From assembly GCA_015222965.1 (NCBI GenBank), contig JADFWF010000259.1, positions 1 through 12,285 of the forward strand: DNA of 12,285 nucleotides, in the 5' to 3' direction. This document shows, piece by piece, positions 1-5,911 of this stretch. The notes beneath the pieces are model-generated. The model saw nothing but the letters and a program-made list of their open reading frames with translations, was not told the DNA's origin and made no database searches. Source of the stretch: Pseudomonadota bacterium. Its GTDB lineage: Bacteria > Pseudomonadota > Gammaproteobacteria > SZUA-229. How positions within the stretch are numbered: the first letter of the stretch is position 1; every line of letters starts with the position of its first letter. The translations under genes and the position numbers were made by a program.

Positions 1-732
1 ATATACGCTGCGTATTACTGGTTTGTATACATCACACTGGCAATGATCGGCTGGTCAGCCAGTATGTTTTTACCCAGCTTCCCACTACGCTGGGCCGTAC
101 TGAGAAACTGTGCCAGGTTTTTTGCAAAAGCAACGAAAACAAAAATCATAATAAACGGTCTGGAAAATATTCCAGCAGATGGGCAACCTTATGTGCTGGT
201 CTCTAACCATGCCAGTTATCTTGACAGTTATGCACTGCTGGCAGCATTACCTGGTTACGTTCGTTTTATTGCCAAAAAAGAACTTGTTACAAACTGGTTC
301 TACCGTATTCCTTTAAAAAATATTCATACAGAATTTGTTGATCGTTATGAAGCAGGAAAAAGCATAGAAAACACGCAACGCCTGGCAAAAGTACTCAAAG
401 CAGGAAATGCATTAATGTTTTTTGTGGAAGGAACCTTTACCCGAATCCCGGGGTTAAGACCTTTTCTTTTAGGCGCTTTTTCAGTCGCCGCAGAGACAGA
501 AACGCCTGTCATCCCTGTTGCGATACGAGGTACCCGATCTATCTTACGCGCAGGCTCATGGTTCCCGCATCATGGCTCCATCAATATAGATATAGGTGAA
601 GCAATCGATCCGAAACAGATCGCAGATGAGTCGGGAAAAGACGCATGGCATGTCACGATTGAACTGCGTGATCGTAGCCGCGAATATATCCTGCGGCACT
701 GCGGTGAACCTGACCTTGCACAAAAAGAATAA
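1..732 (+). CDS. PlsC-type acyltransferase domain, 5'-truncated; probably the C-terminal part of an AMP-ligase/acyltransferase fusion
   Basis: The reading frame is open from base 1, so the gene enters from the left; the ATG at 43 is the first in-frame Met but probably not the start. Counting from that Met, a hydrophobic, aromatic segment (about -12 to +12) precedes a glycerolipid acyltransferase domain. Visible blocks are the catalytic H-x4-D at H56/D61 (NHASYLD), the FVDR block at 98-101, the acyl-acceptor phosphate-binding EGTFTR at 129-134 in place of the usual EGTRS, and IPVAIRGTR at 157-165. Such enzymes transfer an acyl chain from acyl-CoA or acyl-ACP to lysophosphatidate or another lysophospholipid at the inner membrane. 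The EGTFTR-x-PGLRPF wording and the CGEPDL ending match, from memory, the C-terminal domain of long AMP-binding ligase/PlsC fusions in Gammaproteobacteria. A stand-alone PlsC with a longer N-terminus is the alternative. Family confidence is high; the fusion is an inference. Confidence 0.85.
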   Translation: MYAAYYWFVYITLAMIGWSASMFLPSFPLRWAVLRNCARFFAKATKTKIIINGLENIPADGQPYVLVSNHASYLDSYALLAALPGYVRFIAKKELVTNWFYRIPLKNIHTEFVDRYEAGKSIENTQRLAKVLKAGNALMFFVEGTFTRIPGLRPFLLGAFSVAAETETPVIPVAIRGTRSILRAGSWFPHHGSINIDIGEAIDPKQIADESGKDAWHVTIELRDRSREYILRHCGEPDLAQKE

Positions 733-748
733 TTAAAGGGGTTGGTGA
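731..748 (+). repeat. Short dispersed repeat, copy 1 (AATTAAAGGGGTYGGTGA)
   Basis: This 18-base element begins inside the stop codon of the acyltransferase gene. It matches 9994-10011 in the same orientation with one difference (T versus C at base 13). Repeats starting AATTAAAGGGGTC are, as I recall, common as intergenic REP-like elements in gammaproteobacterial genomes. No second arm is visible near this copy. Confidence 0.4.
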
Positions 749-793
749 AGCTACCGCTCCTGCTATCGCACCTTACCTACATCCGTGTAGGCA

Positions 794-812
794 ACAAATG
801 ATAATCATTAAC
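794..812. promoter_or_regulatory. Fur-box-like palindrome between two convergent genes
   Basis: The core AATGATAATCATTA (797-810) matches the classic 19-base Fur consensus at 15 of 19 positions. It lies in the 147-base gap between two genes whose 3' ends face each other, so no annotated start lies downstream on either side. A short hairpin, CCTACA-TCCG-TGTAGG (776-791), sits just beside it. I see no convincing -35/-10 pair. It may control an unannotated small RNA, or be a chance or relic site. Confidence 0.45.
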
Positions 813-879
813 AAGCATCACTTCTCACCCACTGCAACCAACACTTCTGTAATTTAACTGTCTTCCACTATCACTGGAA

Positions 880-2268
880 TCAGCAAAGCCCAAGAGATTT
901 AAGCTTACGATAGATAGTACGCTCACTGATGCCCAATGCATTCGCTGCTTTTTTACGGTTACCATGAAACTGGCCAAGAAGTTCCTTTATGTGCTGCGCC
1001 TCAAGATCTTTTAATGTTGCCTTCTCAGCAATACCAGCAGGAGGCGGTTGAGATGTTGCCATGGACGTATGGCTCATTTCATCAATCGATGTCACATCTG
1101 GATGCATACAATGCGGTAGATTATTGATCACTTTAGTAATTAAAGCTGCATCCATACTAGAATTGTGGCTGCGCGTCGCTGCGATGAAAAGAATATTGCG
1201 CAACTCACGAACATTACCCGGATAGTTATAAGTTTGTAACTTCTCATAAGCATCAGGCATCAGATGATAACTGCTGTGCATCGAGCGATTGATGCCTTCG
1301 AGTAAATTATTAGCCAGAACAGGTACATCGTCAATGCGGTCACGAAGGCTTGGCAGACGGATATTGAGACATGCAATCCTGTAATACAGGTCCTCACGGA
1401 ATGAACCTGCAATAACTGACTCCCATAAATGCCTGTTTGTAGCACAGATGATTCTGACATTGGTCTTTCTACTCTTCTTGCCACCAACACGTCTGTATTC
1501 TCCATTTTCCAGAACACGCAGTAACTTGGCTTGCTGGGATGCAGGCAGGTCACCCACCTCGTCGAGAAATATAGTGCCGCCATCAGCAAGTTCAAACAGA
1601 CCCTGTTTTTCACCGACACTACCGGTATAAGCACCACTGGCATGGCCAAACATCTCTGACTCGAACAGGCTATCGGTAAACACAGTGCTGTCGATGATCT
1701 GGAACGGTCCACCACTACGCGATGAATGCTGGTGAATAAACTTTGCGGCCAGCTCCTTGCCCGTACCGGTTTCCCCCAACAATAATACCGGCGCATCGGA
1801 ACTGGCAGCGACATTTAACTGATTAACACATGCGAGGAACTCAGACGACTCTCCGACCATGCGCTCACCTCTCGGCAGATGAGTATCCGTCAATGAAATC
1901 TTCTCGATACATTCACCGAGGAACAACTCATCGCTGGAACCCTTTAGAGGAAAAGCAGAAACTTTCACATGGTGCATGTGTTGCTCAGAATCGCAATGGA
2001 CATGCGCACAGACAGTTGCCTCTCCGTTACCGAATACCTTGTCGTGAGGGCACTCCTCACCTTCATCGCTACATGGATGATCATTTCCATGACTGACCTG
2101 ATAACACATCTTGCCAACCGCATCTTCGCTCGATGCGCCGTACTCATGTTCGTATGCTTTGTTGACAGCGAGGATACGATAATCTTTGTCGATAACGACA
2201 AATGGCTTTTCGTGACTGTTTACCAGCGATGTCAGATCGATCGATGTTTTTACAACTTTCTTATCCAT
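880..2268 (-). CDS. Sigma-54-dependent activator: Cys-rich PAS, AAA+ ATPase and Fis-type HTH
   Basis: 462-residue enhancer-binding protein that remodels sigma-54 RNA polymerase by ATP hydrolysis. An N-terminal PAS domain (about 12-125) carries C55, C66, C73, C87 and C92 plus many histidines (H60, H64, H89, H91, H97, H99, H100), suggesting a bound metal, heme or redox centre. The AAA+ domain (about 137-365) has Walker A GETGTGKE 165-172, Walker B GGTIFLDE 230-237, arginine-finger candidates R291/R297, and GAYTGS at 212-217 where GAFTGA is usual. The Fis-like helix-turn-helix is at about 435-460. There is no phospho-receiver domain, so the signal is sensed directly. I chose the ATG at 2268, with GGGGTG upstream and PAS homology starting at once, over the one at 2331, which lies within operator DNA. 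It faces away from the thioredoxin operon. Likely targets are the two sigma-54 promoters in this window. Confidence 0.93.
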   Translation of the reverse strand: MDKKVVKTSIDLTSLVNSHEKPFVVIDKDYRILAVNKAYEHEYGASSEDAVGKMCYQVSHGNDHPCSDEGEECPHDKVFGNGEATVCAHVHCDSEQHMHHVKVSAFPLKGSSDELFLGECIEKISLTDTHLPRGERMVGESSEFLACVNQLNVAASSDAPVLLLGETGTGKELAAKFIHQHSSRSGGPFQIIDSTVFTDSLFESEMFGHASGAYTGSVGEKQGLFELADGGTIFLDEVGDLPASQQAKLLRVLENGEYRRVGGKKSRKTNVRIICATNRHLWESVIAGSFREDLYYRIACLNIRLPSLRDRIDDVPVLANNLLEGINRSMHSSYHLMPDAYEKLQTYNYPGNVRELRNILFIAATRSHNSSMDAALITKVINNLPHCMHPDVTSIDEMSHTSMATSQPPPAGIAEKATLKDLEAQHIKELLGQFHGNRKKAANALGISERTIYRKLKSLGLC

Positions 2269-2314
2269 CTGCACCCCGTCAAAACTAGTTATCAAGAAAC
2301 ATTCATATGTCGTA

Positions 2315-2364
2315 ATGACATGCTGCGTCATAATATGTCAACATACCATGCCACATATGACATA
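2315..2364. promoter_or_regulatory. Probable upstream activator sites of the thioredoxin operon
   Basis: A perfect 7-base inverted repeat TATGTCA-N17-TGACATA spans 2334-2364, and ATGAC-N7-GTCAT spans 2315-2331. Several TGNCA half-sites occur in these 50 bases. The - strand string TATGTCATATGTGGCAT (2364-2348) recurs with one base fewer at 9885-9900 upstream of the cytochrome. The main repeat centres about 113 bases before the predicted sigma-54 start at 2463. It overlaps the -10 region of the activator's own promoter, so binding there could repress it. Confidence 0.5.
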
Positions 2365-2381
2365 CATTTGATATATATCAA
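2333..2381 (-). promoter_or_regulatory. Class II FNR/ANR-type promoter of the activator gene
   Basis: TTGATATATATCAA (2368-2381) is a perfect TTGAT-N4-ATCAA palindrome, the FNR/ANR consensus. Reading the - strand, TATGTT (2345-2340) is a fair -10 hexamer (4 of 6). Placing it at -12 to -7 puts +1 at 2333 and the palindrome centre at exactly -41.5, the classic class II activation distance. The leader to the ATG at 2268 would be about 65 bases. This predicts that the activator is induced under oxygen limitation. Confidence 0.65.
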
Positions 2382-2436
2382 TAATTCTTCCATAAAGATT
2401 TTCAGTAAAAACAACCTGTTAGACTAAACACAATAA

Positions 2437-2452
2437 TGGCATGACAATTGCT
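2437..2452 (+). promoter_or_regulatory. Sigma-54 (-24/-12) promoter of the thioredoxin/DUF2059 operon
   Basis: TGGCATGACAATTGCT fits the consensus TGGCACG-N4-TTGCW with one mismatch. The invariant GG (2438-2439) and GC (2450-2451) have the required 12-base offset. Predicted +1 is near 2463, giving a leader of about 100 bases to the ATG at 2565. The sigma-54 activator is encoded divergently next door. Confidence 0.75.
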
Positions 2453-2564
2453 TTTATAACAGGACCACTTCTACAGATTCAGGGCAATTAAATGATCAAA
2501 ATAACAAAGAAGAAGCAAAATTACATATGATGAACAAAAAGATATAACAGGACACATCAAATTA

Positions 2565-3095
2565 ATGCTCAATATGATGAAATACAAAACAACAGCATCA
2601 TTGTTATTCATAGTGGTAGCATTAACCTCCACAACGTTTACCTATGCAGCACAATCATTCGTACCCTATACCGGTGATAATAATTTTGCTCTCGATGACC
2701 TGAAAGGCGAACGACACACCTCCCCCGATCATCATGGCAAGGTGGTACTGGTAAATTTCTGGGCGAGCTGGTGCCCGCCCTGCATCTATGAATTGCCTGA
2801 ACTGCAAAGACTGAAACAGGCGTTTCCAGAACAGTCTTTTGTGATACTCGCCATCAATGTAGGCGAAAAAAAATACAAGGTCAGGAAGTTCGCCAAACTC
2901 ATAAACTATGAGCTTCCAGTTCTATTAGACACATCAAAGAAGACGTTCAATGACTGGGACATAAAGACACTACCGACATCATTCCTTATCGATTCAGCTG
3001 GAAATATCCGTTACCGTGTCCGTGGCAACCCTGGTTGGGACAATGAAGATACCCTCGACCTCATCAGGAAGCTGATTACAGAACCGACTGAATAA
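2565..3095 (+). CDS. Secreted TlpA/ResA-type thioredoxin-fold protein
   Basis: 176 residues. A signal peptide or membrane anchor occupies about 1-28 (cleavage likely near TYA-AQ), followed by a periplasmic thioredoxin fold. The redox motif WCPPC has C70 and C73, followed by the E76-L-P typical of the TlpA/ResA/CcmG group. The cis-proline segment is TLPTSF with P137. Members keep cysteines reduced in the periplasm, commonly the CXXCH cysteines of apocytochrome c before heme attachment. It is first in an operon with the DUF2059 gene 40 bases downstream. AGGAC 12 bases before the ATG is a weak ribosome site; ATGs at 2574 and 2577 are alternative starts. A sigma-54 promoter precedes it. Serving the cytochrome encoded nearby is inferred from shared promoter and operator design; a general disulfide reductase role is the alternative. 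Confidence 0.9.
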   Translation: MLNMMKYKTTASLLFIVVALTSTTFTYAAQSFVPYTGDNNFALDDLKGERHTSPDHHGKVVLVNFWASWCPPCIYELPELQRLKQAFPEQSFVILAINVGEKKYKVRKFAKLINYELPVLLDTSKKTFNDWDIKTLPTSFLIDSAGNIRYRVRGNPGWDNEDTLDLIRKLITEPTE

Positions 3096-3135
3096 CATAT
3101 ACTGCACAAACAGACTTTCCGCCTTAGGTAAAAAA

Positions 3136-3597
3136 ATGAAACCATTTATTCTTCCAGTTATCACCGCTCTCCTGCTGACTGTACTAACCACCACATCATA
3201 TGCTACTGGAGAGAAAGCACATAGAGAGCAGGTCGATACTTTATTCAGACTGACCCAGATGGAGAAAAAGATTCAGGAGAGTGTCGATTCAGTAGTACAG
3301 TTACAGATCAGGCAGAACCCTCAACTGGTCACGCACGAAAAAACGATCCATCAGTTTTTTACTAAATACATAGGCTGGAATGCACTCAAGGATGAATTAA
3401 CAGATATGTATATGCAGAAGTTTACTGAGAAAGAGCTGGTAGAGATCAATGCTTTCTACATTACTCCTTCCGGCCAGAAAGTAATCACCGTGTTACCGGA
3501 ACTGGTGCAGGAACGTAACCAGCTGGCTATGATGCGGTTACAAAAAAATATTGGTGAACTGCAGCAGATCATCGGTGCGCAGAAACCAGCACCATAA
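3136..3597 (+). CDS. Secreted DUF2059-family protein
   Basis: 153 residues with a clear signal peptide (about 1-23, cleavage near SYA-TG). The mature part is all-alpha in character and carries the DUF2059 signature: an aromatic helix, then FTEKELVEINAFY (about 96-108) followed by TPSGQKV. The mature part has no cysteines. DUF2059 proteins are exported and their biochemical role is not established, so I assign none. TTAGGT lies 7-8 bases before the ATG as a ribosome site. The gene sits 40 bases behind the thioredoxin gene and very likely shares its sigma-54 promoter, which would place it in the same response. The gene ends 36 bases before the 3' end of the opposing small secreted-protein gene, and I see no strong terminator between them. 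Confidence 0.85.
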   Translation: MKPFILPVITALLLTVLTTTSYATGEKAHREQVDTLFRLTQMEKKIQESVDSVVQLQIRQNPQLVTHEKTIHQFFTKYIGWNALKDELTDMYMQKFTEKELVEINAFYITPSGQKVITVLPELVQERNQLAMMRLQKNIGELQQIIGAQKPAP

Positions 3598-3633
3598 ACA
3601 TAGCGTCTACCAATTGCTAGTACTATCTATTAG

Positions 3634-4068
3634 TCATTGCGGCTGGATTGAGCAATCCAGGGATTCGTCTTTTATTTTGGAAAAATCGACGACGGCAGTT
3701 TGACCCAGAACTGACCAATGAATGACATCACCCCCCTTCACTTCGGCTATGGAGAATTCAACCTCGAATTCATCTATATGCAGTCCTGGAAGGAAAACTT
3801 TTGGCTGCCCTCTATCGACTGGATACAGTGAGAACAAGTTATCATCGCCAATGTCGATATATACTTCTGCTTCAATTCCGGCATCTTCGGGACATTGGAG
3901 GTCATAGCCAAAATGAGCGATAGCACTGCCCTCTTCTAGCCGCTGCACACAATGAAAAACAGGCACTACAACACAGGCGTGAGCCTGGTTGGCAGTGCTT
4001 TTCTGCGCCCATGCTAAAGTTGTAGATAGCAGGGCCGATAATATTGTCAGGATATAGACGTAGCGCAT
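3634..4068 (-). CDS. Small secreted four-cysteine protein, unknown function
   Basis: 144 residues from the ATG at 4068, which has AAGGA about 7 bases upstream; an ATG at 4098 lacks this and precedes the signal peptide. The signal peptide is about 1-21 (AWA-QK). The mature part has C32, C40, C59 and C139, enough for two disulfides. A central block reads AHFGY (51-55), then IDIGDDNLFS (71-80), DRGQPKVFLPG (85-95), F-x-V and a Trp strand (IHWSVLG). This order resembles, from memory, a recurrent beta-rich segment of secreted bacterial proteins (A-H-F/W-G-Y, I-G-x-x-N-x-F, R-G-Q-P-x-x-F); I know no function for it. It is about 150 bases downstream of the parvulin gene on the same strand, so it could be the last gene of the cytochrome cluster or a separate unit. 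Confidence 0.7.
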   Translation of the reverse strand: MRYVYILTILSALLSTTLAWAQKSTANQAHACVVVPVFHCVQRLEEGSAIAHFGYDLQCPEDAGIEAEVYIDIGDDNLFSLYPVDRGQPKVFLPGLHIDEFEVEFSIAEVKGGDVIHWSVLGQTAVVDFSKIKDESLDCSIQPQ

Positions 4069-4219
4069 TATTTTTTCCTTCCTATTCGACAGGTGCACGC
4101 TAACGATAATCTAGTAATCGTGGATCCGTACACATCTGAATGACTCACTTATTTCGTATTACACTGGAATATAAAAAGTATAATAAGTAGCAGCTCATCT
4201 CATAATGACGTAATAAAAA

Positions 4220-5731
4220 CTATTCTGCTGCCGGTGTTATCCACTTCTGCAAATCCTGCAAACGCTGTTTTGTTACAGAATCCTGCTCTTTGGCTTTTAT
4301 GGTTAATTCTGCGATGTAGTCCGCCTCACTCTGGAAGTTCCTGTTCAACTCATCCTCAAACACAGCTACTTCGAAATGGTTCTTGCGAAGATCGATCACA
4401 TAGTCACTGAACTTTTTCTGCATGTAGAGGCGAAGTGTTAGTTGACGTACCTGCGGATCATCAAAATTCTCATATAGTGCATCATTGACATCTAGCACCT
4501 TGACCAGGTGCCAGCCGGCAGGTGATTCGACAGGACCGCTGACCACTTCCGGCTCGAGGTTAAAGGTAAAATCATCCAGCTCTTTAAAACCGGTACCCTG
4601 ACTGACCCAGCCCATATCTCCTAACGTACGTTTTGCATTAGGATCGATCGAATATTGCTGTGCAGCCTGGAACATGGTGATCTTGCCACTATCAATTTCA
4701 GACTTGATCGATTCAGCTTCTTTTTTTGTTTTAACCACGACCATCTGTACTTTGCGTGTCTCAGGCACACTTATCTTATCCATATTATCGACGAAGGCTG
4801 TCTTTAGCTCATCCTCTGAAGGTTTCCACTTAGCGACCAGGTTGCTGCGATAGATATTGATCAGGTGTGTCTTGCGGTATTCAGCTGTCCGCTTGAAAAA
4901 TTCTGGATCCTTGTCCATACCAGCCGCCCTTGCCTTGTCGACCATCAACGTATTATCGATATACTCCTCTAACCGCTGCATGCGCTCCTCGTCATTATCG
5001 ACATAGAACTCTGCCAGTGTGGCGTGGTGATCCGCACCACTCATCAGCACCTTTACATCGCTCCAGTTAATACGTTTATCGCTTATAGTCACAACGGTAT
5101 CTGTATCCGAGCGTTCGCCATCTGCACTGCTGCTCACTACATCCTCAAAGATCTTGATATCAGTACCGGCACGCAGGCGATCACGCAGGCTGTTTTTCTG
5201 TTCAGCGAATCGCTGTTTACGTATCTTGGCCTCGATAGACAGTTTTACATCATCGGTAAATTCGGTTTCCGGGTTAATATTCGTTTTATAGTACGCCGCA
5301 ACCTCTTCTTCACTGACCGGAATATCGCCGATCATGACGTTTGATCGGTACATAGTCACCAGTACCGCATCCTCAAATTTTTTCATATCATCCACGTACT
5401 TTGTCAGCCTGTCCGCACCATTTTTCTTTGCGTCCAGGTACAGAAGGTTGGCACTGATCATCTTGTCGAGCAAGGTAATGATCACTTGGTTGCGGTCAGG
5501 CGTACCTAATGCAGGAATAGACAGACCAACCATGGCTGAACTGTTCAACATGAGGTTGAGCTCATTGAATGTAATCAGCTCATCGTCGACTTTCGCAACG
5601 ACACCCTCGGCATTCAATTGCTGACTGGTTTCATCAGCAGATTTATCTGCAGGTTCTTCATTGCCACAGGCCACCAGAAATAAAGTAATCAACAGGAAGG
5701 ATACAAACTTAGAAAAATACTGATACCGCAT
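4220..5731 (-). CDS. SurA-like parvulin peptidyl-prolyl isomerase lipoprotein
   Basis: 503 residues. A lipoprotein signal peptide has lipobox L19-V20-A21-C22; Gly-Asn after the Cys, with no Asp at +2, suggests outer-membrane sorting. Two similar chaperone-like starts are seen, VVAKVDDELITFNEL (about 44-58) and VVTISDKRINWSDVK (213-227), suggesting an internal duplication of the SurA N-terminal type. A parvulin (rotamase) domain follows at about 322-414, with the conserved order QAAQQYSID, GDMGWV and AGWHLVKV. It would catalyse prolyl isomerisation and chaperone secreted proteins at the outer membrane. It lies directly behind the cytochrome gene on the same strand, past a large hairpin, so a dedicated foldase for that cytochrome is a reasonable inference. 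I chose the ATG at 5731; a TTG at 5746 is the alternative. EpsD-type or general SurA-like roles are possible. Confidence 0.87.
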   Translation of the reverse strand: MRYQYFSKFVSFLLITLFLVACGNEEPADKSADETSQQLNAEGVVAKVDDELITFNELNLMLNSSAMVGLSIPALGTPDRNQVIITLLDKMISANLLYLDAKKNGADRLTKYVDDMKKFEDAVLVTMYRSNVMIGDIPVSEEEVAAYYKTNINPETEFTDDVKLSIEAKIRKQRFAEQKNSLRDRLRAGTDIKIFEDVVSSSADGERSDTDTVVTISDKRINWSDVKVLMSGADHHATLAEFYVDNDEERMQRLEEYIDNTLMVDKARAAGMDKDPEFFKRTAEYRKTHLINIYRSNLVAKWKPSEDELKTAFVDNMDKISVPETRKVQMVVVKTKKEAESIKSEIDSGKITMFQAAQQYSIDPNAKRTLGDMGWVSQGTGFKELDDFTFNLEPEVVSGPVESPAGWHLVKVLDVNDALYENFDDPQVRQLTLRLYMQKKFSDYVIDLRKNHFEVAVFEDELNRNFQSEADYIAELTIKAKEQDSVTKQRLQDLQKWITPAAE

Positions 5732-5820
5732 AATACAATTTCCCAATATAAATTTAGTGCTTGTTATTCATTGACCTAAGAGAATTACATAAAAGATAAA
5801 AAGTATCTATAAGCAATTCA

Positions 5821-5876
5821 CCTGTAATAAAACAATGGAGGGAAAGTCGCCTTTCCCTCCACTGTTTTATTACAGG
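5821..5876. terminator. 26-base-pair palindromic hairpin after the cytochrome gene
   Basis: Arms 5821-5846 and 5851-5876 pair over 26 positions around a 4-base loop. Read as - strand RNA, all positions pair with a single G-U wobble, and the loop is GCGA, a GNRA tetraloop closed by G-C. On the + strand the wobble becomes an A-C mismatch. The GGAGGGAAAG core is flanked by A-rich and T-rich arms, as in a bidirectional intrinsic terminator. It starts 36 bases after the cytochrome stop and lies before the parvulin gene, so it may terminate, attenuate or protect the cytochrome mRNA end. Confidence 0.8.
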
Positions 5877-5911
5877 ATCAGCAGGGCGTCCTCTCCCTGC
5901 TTACTACCTGC

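Noticed and set aside
2269..2331. A longer N-terminus for the sigma-54 activator starting at 2331
   Set aside because: No ribosome site precedes 2331, the extra 21 residues look unlike a PAS lead-in, and the stretch holds operator-like inverted repeats. The ATG at 2268 has GGGGTG upstream.
2319..2341. A sigma-70 promoter for the activator using TTGACA (- strand, 2341-2336) as -35
   Set aside because: At 16-18 base spacing no acceptable -10 hexamer follows. The FNR site plus TATGTT fits much better.
3598..3633. A terminator between the convergent DUF2059 and small secreted-protein genes
   Set aside because: Only a 6-base stem with a wobble (CTAGTA/TATTAG) and no T-run is visible.
5747..5820. 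A separate promoter for the parvulin gene (TTGCTT with an AT-rich -10 on the - strand)
   Set aside because: The -10 match is poor and the region is simply AT-rich. I could not separate it from chance.
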